DNA from: Mycolicibacterium chubuense
GTDB lineage: Bacteria > Actinomycetota > Actinomycetes > Mycobacteriales > Mycobacteriaceae
Direction: 5' to 3'
DNA: 64,000 bases
NCBI RefSeq assembly: GCF_001044255.1
Contig: NZ_JYNX01000034.1
Location: 139,686 to 203,685 of the forward strand
Shown here: piece by piece, positions 1-8,788 of the stretch
Position numbering within the stretch: position 1 is the first letter of the stretch
Layout: each line of letters begins with the position of its first letter
Notes under the pieces: generated by a model
The model's database searches: none
What the model was told of the DNA's origin: nothing
Seen by the model: the letters and a program-made list of their open reading frames with translations, nothing else
Translations under genes and position numbers: made by a program

Positions 1-1782
1 CGCACGCCCGAGCAGACGGCGGTCGCGTTGATCGCCGCCGCGAAGGGCTTCCACAAACGTGAGGACAAACCGTTCTGGTGGGGGCACTTCGACCGGGTCA
101 ACAACCCGGTGGAGGAGTGGTCCGACAGCAGCGGCGTGTTCCTCGTCGACAGCCACGAGATCGCCGAGGACTGGCACCAGCCGCCGAAAGCCCGGAAACC
201 GCAGCGCCGCCTGATCCTTCGCGGCGAGATCGCCAACGGCGACCTGGACCGCGACATGTACGCGCTCTACGACCCACCCGCCCCGGCGGGACTGGCCGAC
301 GACCCCGACCGCCGCGGCTACGGCACCGTGACGGTCGTCGACTGCGACAACGTCGAGGCGCCCACCGAGGTGACCGTCGTCGAGCGGCAACCCAAAGGCG
401 GCGACGTCTTCACCCAGGTGCCGTTCGCGCTGACCCCGGGACCGCCGATCAGCACCAAGCCGCTGGCCGAGTCGATCGCCGCCGCCGCGCAGGAGGTCGC
501 CGACGCGCTCCCCCGGCTCCGTCCGGGCGCGATGACCGACCTGCTGCTGCGGCGTGCGCCGCGCACTCTCAGCGGCGCCGCCCTGCCCGGCACCGGCGCC
601 GTCGTCGCCGACATCACCGCGGCGCTGCTCGATCTCGACGCGTCGTACCTCGCGGTGCACGGCCCGCCGGGCACCGGCAAGACGTTCACCGCCGCGCAGG
701 TCATCGCATCGCTGGTCGTGGAACACGGCTGGCGGGTCGGGGTGGTCGCGCAGGCGCACGCCGTCGTGGAGAACCTGTTCGCCGGCATCCTGCGGGCGGG
801 TGTCGACGCCGATCGGGTGGGCAAGAAGAAGTCCGCGGGCGCACCATGGCGGGACATCGACGAGAAGGAATATCCGGCGTTCATCGCCGACTGCGAGGGC
901 TGCGTGATCGGCGGTACCGCATGGGACTTCGCCAACGACCGTCGTGTTCCGGCCGCATCGCTGGACCTGCTCGTCGTCGAGGAGGCGGGCCAGTTCAGCC
1001 TCGCCAACACGATCGCGGTGGCGCGCGCGGCGCGCAACCTGCTGCTGCTCGGCGATCCGCAGCAGCTGCCGCAGGTCAGCCAGGGCACCCATCCCGAGCC
1101 GGTCGACGGGTCGGCGTTGGCCTGGCTGGTCGACGGTCACCACACATTGCCGGCCGAACGCGGCTACTTCCTGGACCGCTCCTACCGGATGCACCCCGAC
1201 GTGTGCCGTGGAGTGTCCCGGCTGTCCTACGACAACCGGCTGCACTCCCATGTGGACGTCACCGCGGCCCGCCGGCTCGACGGCGTCGCGCCCGGGGTCC
1301 GCACCCTGGCCGTCGACCATCAGGGCAACGCCACCGACAGCCCCGAGGAGGCCGCGGCCATCGTCGCCACGCTGCGGGAACTGCTCGGCACCCCGTGGAC
1401 CGACGAGGACGGCACCCGACCGCTCGGCCAGGGCGACGTGCTCGTCGTGACCCCCTACAACGCGCAGGTGGTGCTGATGCGCAGCCACCTCGACGCGGCG
1501 GGGTTCACCGACGTGGCGGTCGGCACGGTCGACAAGTTCCAGGGTCAGCAGGCGCCGGTGGTGTTCCTGTCGATGACCGCGTCCTCGATCGACGACGTGC
1601 CCCGCGGAATCGCGTTCCTGCTCAACAGGAACCGGTTGAACGTCGCGGTGAGCCGGGCGAAGTACCTGGCGGTGATCGTGCGGTCGGCCCAGCTGACGGA
1701 CTACCTGCCCGGCACGCCCGACCGCCTGGTCGAGCTGGGCGCGTTCCTGTCGCTGAGCTCATGTGATACACCGGGCCGATGA
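1..1782 (+). CDS. DNA2/NAM7-type superfamily 1 helicase, C-terminal part (5' truncated)
   Basis: The frame is already open at base 1, so the N-terminus lies outside the window; 593 residues remain. They form an SF1 helicase of the Upf1/DNA2/NAM7 type. Walker A GPPGTGKT is at bases 661-684, the Walker B segment VVEEAGQ near 975, GDPQQLPQV near 1050, SYRMHP near 1180, VDKFQGQ near 1530 and the motif VI segment VAVSRAK near 1640. In mycobacteria this module is normally the C-terminal half of a protein of about 1,150 residues whose N-terminus is a RecB-like nuclease (TM0106 family, Rv1251c in M. tuberculosis). That half cannot be seen here, so the fusion is inferred. A role in DNA or RNA repair is a family-level guess. 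Its stop overlaps the next start by 4 bases (ATGA), suggesting translational coupling. Confidence 0.88.
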   Translation, partial: RTPEQTAVALIAAAKGFHKREDKPFWWGHFDRVNNPVEEWSDSSGVFLVDSHEIAEDWHQPPKARKPQRRLILRGEIANGDLDRDMYALYDPPAPAGLADDPDRRGYGTVTVVDCDNVEAPTEVTVVERQPKGGDVFTQVPFALTPGPPISTKPLAESIAAAAQEVADALPRLRPGAMTDLLLRRAPRTLSGAALPGTGAVVADITAALLDLDASYLAVHGPPGTGKTFTAAQVIASLVVEHGWRVGVVAQAHAVVENLFAGILRAGVDADRVGKKKSAGAPWRDIDEKEYPAFIADCEGCVIGGTAWDFANDRRVPAASLDLLVVEEAGQFSLANTIAVARAARNLLLLGDPQQLPQVSQGTHPEPVDGSALAWLVDGHHTLPAERGYFLDRSYRMHPDVCRGVSRLSYDNRLHSHVDVTAARRLDGVAPGVRTLAVDHQGNATDSPEEAAAIVATLRELLGTPWTDEDGTRPLGQGDVLVVTPYNAQVVLMRSHLDAAGFTDVAVGTVDKFQGQQAPVVFLSMTASSIDDVPRGIAFLLNRNRLNVAVSRAKYLAVIVRSAQLTDYLPGTPDRLVELGAFLSLSSCDTPGR

Positions 1783-3137
1783 CCGAAGCGCTGACCGGAC
1801 GGCTCGCCGCGATCGTGGGCGCCTCGCAGGTGAGCACCGATCCCGACGTGCTCGGCGGCCGCAGCGTCGACTACACCGGCCGGTACCGGGGCCGCGCGGC
1901 CGTGCTGGTGCGGCCGGGGTCGGCCGAGGAGGTCGCGGCGGTGCTGACCGCGTGCCGCGACGCCGGGGTGAGCGTGACCGTGCAGGGCGGCCGGACGTCG
2001 CTGGTGGCGGGCACCGTGCCCGAGCACGACGACGTGCTGCTGTCGACCGAGCGGCTGCGCGGGATCGATGAGGTCGACACGGTGGAGCGCCGGGTGCACG
2101 TCGGCGCCGGGGTGACGCTGGCCGAGGTGCAGCGGGCCGCGACGGCGGCGGGACTGGTGTTCGGGGTGGACTTGGCGGCGCGCGACTCGGCCACGGTCGG
2201 CGGCATGGCGTCGACCAACGCCGGCGGATTGCGCACCGTCTGCTACGGCAACATGGGCGAGCAGGTGCTCGGCCTCGACGTGGTGCTGCCCGACGGGTCG
2301 GTGGTGCACCGGCACAGCCAGGTGCGCAGCGACAACACCGGCTACGACCTGGCATCGCTGTTCGTCGGCGCCGAGGGCACGCTCGGGGTGATCACCGGGC
2401 TCGATCTGCGCCTGCACCCCACCCCGCGGCAGCGGGTGACCGCGATCTGCGGCTACGCCGATCTCGAAGCGCTGATCGCGACCGCCCGCGTGTTCCGCGA
2501 CATGGACGGCATCGCGGCTCTGGAGCTCATCGACGCCCGGGCCAGCGCGCTGACCGCCGAGCACGCCGGCGTCGCCGCCCCGGTCGAGGGCGCCTGGCAG
2601 CTGCTGATCGAGCTGGCCGGGGAGACCGACCTGACCGACCGGCTCGCCGAGGCGCTGTCGGAGGCCGATCTGTGCGGAGAGCCCGCCGTGGGAATCGACG
2701 GTGCCGCCCAGCAGCGGCTGTGGCAGGTGCGCGAGGCGGTGGCCGACGTGCTGGGCGTCTACGGGCCCCCGCTGAAATTCGATGTGTCGCTGCCTCTTTC
2801 ATCGATCAACGGGTTCGCGGCCGAGTCCGCCGGGCTGATCGCCGACCACGCCCCTGACGCCATCCCCGTGCTGTTCGGGCACGTCGGGGAGGGCAACCTG
2901 CACCTGAACATCGTGCGGTGCACACTGAGCGGCGACCGCGAGCACGCTCTCTACACCGCGATGATGGCGCTGATCGCCCGTCACGACGGCAACGTCAGCT
3001 CCGAACACGGGGTGGGCACCCGCAAGCGGGACTACGTGTCGATGTCGCGCACCGACGCCGACATCGCGGCGATGCGGGCGGTCAAGGCGGCGTTCGACCC
3101 CACCGGCTACCTGAACCCCGCGGTGCTGTTCGGCTGA
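1779..3137 (+). CDS. FAD-binding oxidase/transferase (GlcD / D-2-hydroxyacid dehydrogenase family)
   Basis: A 452-residue flavoprotein of the FAD-linked oxidase (VAO/GlcD) family. The N-terminal half carries the FAD_binding_4 fold, with the glycine-rich VTVQGGRTSLVAG stretch near residue 65 and the SATVGGMASTNAGG motif near residue 140 that contacts FAD. The C-terminal FAD-oxidase_C domain contains GHVGEGNLHLN (near residue 370) and ends with the usual SSEHGVGTRKRDY motif and the FDP-x3-LNP tail. Members oxidise D-lactate, glycolate or other 2-hydroxyacids; the substrate cannot be told from sequence. The ATG overlaps the helicase stop by 4 bases. The likely M. tuberculosis counterpart is Rv1257c. 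Confidence 0.85.
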   Translation: MTEALTGRLAAIVGASQVSTDPDVLGGRSVDYTGRYRGRAAVLVRPGSAEEVAAVLTACRDAGVSVTVQGGRTSLVAGTVPEHDDVLLSTERLRGIDEVDTVERRVHVGAGVTLAEVQRAATAAGLVFGVDLAARDSATVGGMASTNAGGLRTVCYGNMGEQVLGLDVVLPDGSVVHRHSQVRSDNTGYDLASLFVGAEGTLGVITGLDLRLHPTPRQRVTAICGYADLEALIATARVFRDMDGIAALELIDARASALTAEHAGVAAPVEGAWQLLIELAGETDLTDRLAEALSEADLCGEPAVGIDGAAQQRLWQVREAVADVLGVYGPPLKFDVSLPLSSINGFAAESAGLIADHAPDAIPVLFGHVGEGNLHLNIVRCTLSGDREHALYTAMMALIARHDGNVSSEHGVGTRKRDYVSMSRTDADIAAMRAVKAAFDPTGYLNPAVLFG

Positions 3138-3165
3138 CGCGGCGACGTGACGTAGCGTGGCGGCG

Positions 3166-4557
3166 ATGACCAGCATCGAGGCTGACTATCTCGTCATCGG
3201 CGCGGGCGCGATGGGTATGGCGTTCGTCGACACGATGCTCACCGAGACCGGCTCGACGATCGTGCTCGTCGACGACAATCACCAGCCCGGGGGCCACTGG
3301 AACTGGGTGTATCCGTTCGTGCGGCTGCATCAGCCGTCCGCGTACTACGGCGTGAACTCGCGGGCGCTGGGCAACGAGGACTGGATCGACGAGGCCGGGC
3401 CGAACGCGGGCTTCTTCGAGCTGGCCACCGGACACGAGGTGTGTGCCTACTACGACCAGGTGATGCGCCACCAGCTGCTGCCCACCGGCCGACTGTCGTA
3501 CTTTCCCTCGTCACACTATCTGGGCGACAACAGGTTTCGGACCCTCGACGGCGCCGAACACACGGTGGCGGTGCGGCGCCGGGTGGTCGATGCGACGTAC
3601 CTGCTGACGGTCGTGCAGTCGATGCGTTCGGCGCCGTTCTCGGTCGACGACGGCGTGGACGTCGTCACCCCCAACGACCTGCCGCGCCGGGCGGCGGGCC
3701 GTGAGCACTACACGATCGTCGGCGGCGGCAAGACCGGCATGGACTGCTGCCTGTGGCTGATGCGCTCCGGAGTCGGGCCCGAGAGACTGCGGTGGATCAT
3801 GCCGCGTGACTCGTGGCTGCTCAACCGTGCCAACATCCAGCCCGGCGAACGGTTCGTCAAGACGTTGCGGGAGTCGATCGCCTCCCGGATGGCCGCGATC
3901 GCCGAGGCGACGTCGATCGACGACCTGTTCCTGCGACTCGAGGCCGACGGCACCGTCTTCCGGCTGGACCCGGACAGGACGCCGACGATGTACCACTGCG
4001 CCATCGTCTCCGCCGGGGAACTCGAGCAACTGCGTCTCATCCAGGACGTGGTGCGGCAGGGCCACCTCGAACGCGCCGAGCACGACCGCATCGTGCTGCG
4101 CGGCGGCGAACTGGAGGTGCCGGCGCCGTCGCTGTACGTGGACTGCACGACCCAGGGGCTGCCGCGACCCCCGTCGGTGCCGGTGTTCGACGGTGACCGG
4201 ATCACGCTGCAGAGCGTGCGCGGATGCCAGCAGGTGTTCAGCTCGGCGTTCATCGCCCATGTCGAAGCCGGCTACGCCGACGACGCCACTCGCAACGACC
4301 TGTGCGCGCCGATCCCCCACCCCGACGCGCCGGTCGACTGGCTGCGAATCCTGCTCTCCGACAACGAAGCCCAGGTGCGCTGGCTCAAGGACCCCGAGCT
4401 GATGGACTGGCTGAAGGCGTGCCGGCTCAATGTGCTGCGTGACCTGTTCCCCGACTTCACCGACAAGCCGCGGGTGCGTGACCGGGCGTTCGGGGCACTG
4501 ACCTCGGCGCTGACGAAGACCAACGCGCAGCTCGAAGCCCTGATGGAGCGCGGCTAA
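3166..4557 (+). CDS. FAD/NAD(P)-binding oxidoreductase (monooxygenase-like flavoprotein)
   Basis: About 463 residues. Two dinucleotide-binding signatures are visible: [11 protein letters not shown] at the N-terminus, for FAD, and [10 protein letters not shown] near residue 185, for NAD(P)H. This two-Rossmann layout is that of flavin-dependent monooxygenases and pyridine-nucleotide oxidoreductases. The N-terminal stretch [17 protein letters not shown] also fits a flavoprotein monooxygenase. The substrate is unknown. I chose the ATG at 3166; an in-frame GTG lies three codons upstream at 3157, and neither has a strong Shine-Dalgarno. The gene meets the minus-strand MFS gene tail to tail, with their stop codons overlapping by 4 bases. 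Confidence 0.75.
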   Translation: MTSIEADYLVIGAGAMGMAFVDTMLTETGSTIVLVDDNHQPGGHWNWVYPFVRLHQPSAYYGVNSRALGNEDWIDEAGPNAGFFELATGHEVCAYYDQVMRHQLLPTGRLSYFPSSHYLGDNRFRTLDGAEHTVAVRRRVVDATYLLTVVQSMRSAPFSVDDGVDVVTPNDLPRRAAGREHYTIVGGGKTGMDCCLWLMRSGVGPERLRWIMPRDSWLLNRANIQPGERFVKTLRESIASRMAAIAEATSIDDLFLRLEADGTVFRLDPDRTPTMYHCAIVSAGELEQLRLIQDVVRQGHLERAEHDRIVLRGGELEVPAPSLYVDCTTQGLPRPPSVPVFDGDRITLQSVRGCQQVFSSAFIAHVEAGYADDATRNDLCAPIPHPDAPVDWLRILLSDNEAQVRWLKDPELMDWLKACRLNVLRDLFPDFTDKPRVRDRAFGALTSALTKTNAQLEALMERG

Positions 4558-6344
4558 GCGGATTCCGGGCCGCGCGAGTGCCGGCCGTAGGAGTTCGCCT
4601 CGCCGTCGGCGCCGGATCCGTTGCGCCCGTTGCGGGGCGCCGACTCGGCCAGCAGCTGGTCGAGGATGGTGCGCCACTCGTGGGTCGTCGTCTCGGCGTC
4701 CGGGCCGGCCGGCGGCTCGGGAGTGGCCCGGTTCAGGACGTCGGTGTCGGCCTCGGCGCTGGAATCAGTGCCGGAATCGGTGCCGCCCCAGTCGACGACG
4801 TACTCGACGTACTCGTCGTCGTCGGCGGCGAAGTCACCGTCATCGTCGACGCGAGCGTCCGGCTCGGCCTGCGGCGCGGCCGGGGTGACACGGCTGCCGA
4901 CCATGCCGATCAGGAACAGCGCGGCCACCACACCGAACAACGCGATGAAGGCGGGCAGCAGCATCGCCTGCGACATCGCGGCCGCGAACGGGGCGTGCAG
5001 GAAGCCGGGCAGCTGCGCGACGGAGCCCTCGGACTGCGGAGCCGCGTCGGCCGCGCCGGGCATCTCCGCCGAGAGCCGGGACGCCATGAACGCGGCCATG
5101 CCGGCGCTGCCCAGCACCGAGCCGACCTGCCGCGTCGTGTTGTACACCCCGGATCCGGCGCCGGCGAGCTGCGGCGGCAGGTTGCGGGTGGCCGTGGCGG
5201 CCAACGGCGACCAGATGAACGCCATCCCCACACCCATGGCGGTCAGCGGAAGTACCAACCGCCAGATCGGGGTCGTCGGCGTCATCTCCACCGACAGCCA
5301 GGTGAGCCCGATCGCCATGACCGAGAACCCGAAGCCGATGACCGGGCGCGGGTGCGCGCGGTCGACGATCTTGCCGACCGCCGGGGCGAGCACCCCGGTC
5401 GCGACCGCCATCGGCGCGGTCAGCAGCGCCGCCCGCGTCGGGGTGAGCCCGCACACCGCCTGGGCGTAGAACATCAGCGGCAGGATCATCGACGTCGCGA
5501 CGAACCCGATCGTCGCGACACCGATGTTGGACATCGAGAAGTCGCGATCACCGAAGATCACCAGCGGGATGAGCGGCTCCCCGCGGTTGACCGACTGCCA
5601 CACCACGAACGCCGCCATCACCGCGACACCGATCGCCATCGTCGCCCAGATCCAGGGCGCCCAGTCGTGGGACTGGCCCTCCTGCAGCGCGAACACGATC
5701 AGGAACATGCCGACCCCGGAGAGCACGACACCCGGCAGGTCGAAGTGATGGCTCTGGGTCGGCAGCGAGGGCACCAGCCGCACGGCCAGCGCCAGCCCGA
5801 TCAGGCCGACCGGCACGTTGACGAAGAAGATCCACTGCCACCCCAGGTGGTCGACCAGCACGCCGCCGGCCAGCGGCCCCACCAGCGTGGCCACCCCGGC
5901 CGTCGCCCCCCACACACTCATCGCGACACCGCGCCGCTCCGCCGGGAACGTCCTGGTGATCACCGAGAGGGTCTGCGGGGTGAGCAGCGCCGCGCCCACC
6001 CCCTGCAGCACGCGGGCCGCGACCAGCACGCCGATCGTGTCGGCCAGCCCGCACCACAGCGAGGCCAGCGTGAACACCGTGAGCCCGAGCAGGTAGACGT
6101 TCTTGGGCCCGTACCGGTCGCCGAGGCGCCCGGCGATCAGCAGCGGCACCGCATACGCCAGCAGGTAGGCGCTGGTCACCCAGATCACCGCGTCGTAGCC
6201 GACCCCGAGGTTGGTCATGATCGCCGGGTTCGCGACCGCGACGATGGTCGCGTCGACCAGGATCATGAAGAAGCCGACGAGAAGCGCCCACAGGGCGTGC
6301 CAGGGGTTGACCCCCGGCGCGCGCGGCGTCACGGATTCGAGCAT
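4554..6344 (-). CDS. MFS drug exporter, DHA2 (EmrB/QacA, 14-TM) family
   Basis: About 596 residues. Motif A appears as LGDRYGPKN in the loop after helix 2, and the antiporter motif C region ([18 protein letters not shown]) follows around residue 145. The hydrophobic pattern suits 14 membrane segments. The last ~100 residues form a hydrophilic tail rich in Asp and Glu that lies outside the transporter core and is probably cytoplasmic. I used the ATG at 6344; a TTG four codons upstream (6356) is the alternative. The protein matches M. tuberculosis Rv1250, a predicted proton-driven drug exporter. The real substrate is unknown. Confidence 0.87.
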   Translation of the reverse strand: MLESVTPRAPGVNPWHALWALLVGFFMILVDATIVAVANPAIMTNLGVGYDAVIWVTSAYLLAYAVPLLIAGRLGDRYGPKNVYLLGLTVFTLASLWCGLADTIGVLVAARVLQGVGAALLTPQTLSVITRTFPAERRGVAMSVWGATAGVATLVGPLAGGVLVDHLGWQWIFFVNVPVGLIGLALAVRLVPSLPTQSHHFDLPGVVLSGVGMFLIVFALQEGQSHDWAPWIWATMAIGVAVMAAFVVWQSVNRGEPLIPLVIFGDRDFSMSNIGVATIGFVATSMILPLMFYAQAVCGLTPTRAALLTAPMAVATGVLAPAVGKIVDRAHPRPVIGFGFSVMAIGLTWLSVEMTPTTPIWRLVLPLTAMGVGMAFIWSPLAATATRNLPPQLAGAGSGVYNTTRQVGSVLGSAGMAAFMASRLSAEMPGAADAAPQSEGSVAQLPGFLHAPFAAAMSQAMLLPAFIALFGVVAALFLIGMVGSRVTPAAPQAEPDARVDDDGDFAADDDEYVEYVVDWGGTDSGTDSSAEADTDVLNRATPEPPAGPDAETTTHEWRTILDQLLAESAPRNGRNGSGADGEANSYGRHSRGPESA

Positions 6345-6413
6345 GGTGGAAGACAACTGGGCATCAATCGACGAATGGCTACGGTTTCGGCCGACGCTAC
6401 GGACCGGCGAGAT

Positions 6414-7688
6414 TCACGACAAGTCGGCGCCCGCCGCGACGGCGTCCGGGTCGGCGGCGGGGGCACGGTGCTCGCCGGTCAGCAGGAGTGCGCCCAGCGC
6501 GACGATGACGCCGGTGGCCATCACGGCCGCCATCGCCAGTTCGTCGTTGCCGAGCACGCCGACGACCGGCGCGACGGCGGCGCCCATCCCGAACTGGAAC
6601 GCGCCCAGCAGCGCCGCGGCGGTGCCCGCGGCGTCGGGGTGGCGCGTCAGCGCGACCGCGGGGGCGTTCGGGATGACCAGACCCATCGCGGCGAGGATGG
6701 CCCACACCGGCAGGACGAAGCCGAACAGTCCGCCGACGTGCGCCGCGGACACCGCGACGAACACCACACCGGCCAGCGCGGCGGCGGCCAGCGCCCACAC
6801 CATGATCTGCTGCGGCGAGAAGCGCCGCAGCAGCACGACGTTGCACTGGGTGGACCCGATCAGCGCGATCGCGCCCGCGCCGAACACCAGCGCGAACGCC
6901 GTCTGCCCGAGGCCGTAGCGGCCCTGCAGCACGAACGAGGCGCCCGCGATGTAGGCGAACAGCCCGGACATGCCCAGCGCGCCGACCAGCACCAGCATCA
7001 CGAACCGGGTGTCGCGCAGCAGCTCGACGTAGGTCCGGGCGATGCCGGTCACCTTCAGCGGCCGCCGATGCCGCACCGGGAGAGTCTCGGGCAGCGCCAG
7101 CACCGCCATCACCAGGAGTGCACCCGCGGCGACGACGAGGGCGGCGAACACCCAGTGCCACGAGGCGTGCAGCAGCACCGCGGCGCCCAGCGACGGAGCC
7201 AGCACGGGTGCGACGCCGAGCACCAGCATCAGCCGCGACATCACCGTCGCCGCGACGTTGTCCTTGTACAGATCGCCGACCACCGCGATCGCCACCACCA
7301 TGCCCGCCGCGGCGCCGACGCCCTGCAGCCCGCGGGCGATGCCCAGCACCGCGATGTTCGGGGCGAACAGGCACAGCAGCGACGCCAGCATGTGCAGCAC
7401 GATGCCGCCGATCAGCGGTTTGCGGCGGCCCAGCGAGTCCGACAGCGGACCGATGATCAGCTGCCCGAGCGCCAGGCCGGCCAGCGTGCCGGTCAACGTC
7501 AACTGCGCCACCGACGACGACACCGACAGGTCGTCGGCGATCTTGGGCAGCGCGGGCAGGTACATGTCGATGGTCAGCGGGCCCAGTGCCACGAGCAGGC
7601 CCAGCACCACGATCATCCGGATTCGGCCGGGCTGGGCCGCGGGTGCGGTGTCCAGCGGCGTCACGTCCACGTCTGGGGATACTGCCAT
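6414..7688 (-). CDS. MFS multidrug exporter, Bcr/CflA (DHA1, 12-TM) family
   Basis: A 424-residue protein with a short hydrophilic N-terminus, then about 12 hydrophobic segments. Motif A reads LSDSLGRRKPLIG in the loop between helices 2 and 3. The stretch TIDMYLPALPKIADDL after the first helix is the hallmark of the Bcr/CflA (bicyclomycin/chloramphenicol) drug:proton antiporters. It lies about 70 bases upstream of the DHA2 exporter on the same strand; the small gap makes co-transcription possible but unproven. The substrate cannot be inferred. Confidence 0.87.
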   Translation of the reverse strand: MAVSPDVDVTPLDTAPAAQPGRIRMIVVLGLLVALGPLTIDMYLPALPKIADDLSVSSSVAQLTLTGTLAGLALGQLIIGPLSDSLGRRKPLIGGIVLHMLASLLCLFAPNIAVLGIARGLQGVGAAAGMVVAIAVVGDLYKDNVAATVMSRLMLVLGVAPVLAPSLGAAVLLHASWHWVFAALVVAAGALLVMAVLALPETLPVRHRRPLKVTGIARTYVELLRDTRFVMLVLVGALGMSGLFAYIAGASFVLQGRYGLGQTAFALVFGAGAIALIGSTQCNVVLLRRFSPQQIMVWALAAAALAGVVFVAVSAAHVGGLFGFVLPVWAILAAMGLVIPNAPAVALTRHPDAAGTAAALLGAFQFGMGAAVAPVVGVLGNDELAMAAVMATGVIVALGALLLTGEHRAPAADPDAVAAGADLS

Positions 7689-7837
7689 GCAATTGGTTAG
7701 CGCGGCTTCCCGATAAATCCTTCCCCTCGCGGCGAACAGTGACCGCCGTCACGGTGCGGCACCCCGCGCGGACCGCCGTTCGTTGTCTGCATGTTTCCAG
7801 GGACTAGCCTGGAGGTTCGCACGACGAGAGGTCGCCG

Positions 7838-8581
7838 ATGAGTGCATGGTCACGGGCCAAGAGCCAGGAGCTCGCAGTCAACGACGAGGACCCCGGCGCC
7901 GCGGCCAAGGCGCTGAGCCAGATCATCGAGCGTGGAGCGCGGGTGCAGGGGCCCGCCGTCCGGTCGTATGTCGCACGGTTGCGGGCCGCCAACCCCGAAG
8001 CCGGCCCGGCCGAGATCGTCGGCAAGCTCGAGAAGCACTACATGGCGGCGGTGATGGCCAGCGGAGCGGCCGTCGGCTCGGCGGCCGCCTTCCCCGGCAT
8101 CGGCACGCTGGTGGCGATGTCCGCGGTGGCCGGCGAGACCGTCGTGTTCCTGGAGGCGACGGCCGTCTACGTGCTGGCCGTCGCCGAGGTGTACGGCATT
8201 CCCGCCGACCACCGGGAACGGCGCCGCGCGCTCGTGCTGGCGGTGCTCGTCGGCGAGGACAGCAAGGGTGCGGTGGCCGACCTGCTCGGCCGCGGCCGCA
8301 CCAGCGGCGGCTGGCTGTCCGAGGGCGCGGCGTCGCTGCCGCTGCCCGCGGTGTCCCAGCTCAACAACCGGTTGCTCAGATACTTCGTCAAGCGCTACAC
8401 GCTCAAGCGCGGCGTGATGATGTTCGGCAAGATGCTGCCGGTCGGCATCGGGGCGGTCGTCGGCGGCGTCGGCAACCGGATGATGGGCAAGAAGATCGTC
8501 GCGAACGCCCGCAATGCGTTCGGCGCCCCGCCGCCGCGGTGGCCTGCGCCGCTGCATCTGCTGCCCGCACCGCGCGCCTGA
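7838..8581 (+). CDS. Conserved mycobacterial membrane-associated protein (Rv1249c-like)
   Basis: A 247-residue protein of unknown function. Residues ~68-115 are a Gly/Ala-rich hydrophobic stretch able to form one or two membrane segments, centred on AAFPGIGTLVAMSAVAGE. The C-terminal part has a second hydrophobic Gly-rich piece (LPVGIGAVVGGVGNRMMGKK). The general layout recalls EcsC-like membrane proteins, but this is a weak resemblance. The ATG at 7838 is preceded by GAGAGGTCGCCG, a reasonable ribosome site. Position directly upstream of kgd is conserved relative to M. tuberculosis Rv1249c. Confidence 0.7.
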   Translation: MSAWSRAKSQELAVNDEDPGAAAKALSQIIERGARVQGPAVRSYVARLRAANPEAGPAEIVGKLEKHYMAAVMASGAAVGSAAAFPGIGTLVAMSAVAGETVVFLEATAVYVLAVAEVYGIPADHRERRRALVLAVLVGEDSKGAVADLLGRGRTSGGWLSEGAASLPLPAVSQLNNRLLRYFVKRYTLKRGVMMFGKMLPVGIGAVVGGVGNRMMGKKIVANARNAFGAPPPRWPAPLHLLPAPRA

Positions 8582-8680
8582 GCGCGCTCCGCAGACCGTT
8601 GAGCGGCACCCCGTGCGCCGCTCGCCGTGTCCGCAATGACCATAAGGACGTTGCGTGGTCCCGCCGGTCGCCGAAGCGCT

Positions 8681-8788
8681 AGCCTTTATACGGCGGAAAC
8701 GCGGGTAACCGCACACCGGGTTCAACAAGGGGTGGCCGGCTGCAGCGGAGCACTGGCCGGGAACGAAGAATTGAGGCGAACAGCAGCC
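8681..8788 (+). promoter_or_regulatory. Probable kgd promoter and leader
   Basis: The 207 bases between the preceding gene and kgd hold no ORF of note. An AT-rich TTATAC at 8686-8691 in otherwise GC-rich sequence is a plausible -10 hexamer. A Shine-Dalgarno-like GAGGCG lies about 11 bases before the GTG start at 8789. I see no convincing -35. Confidence 0.3.

Noticed and set aside
4578-7700. A 1,040-codon open frame on the plus strand across both MFS genes
   Set aside because: It is rich in Arg, His, Asp and Gln with no domain signature and lies antisense to two clear transporters; such long open frames arise from third-position GC bias.
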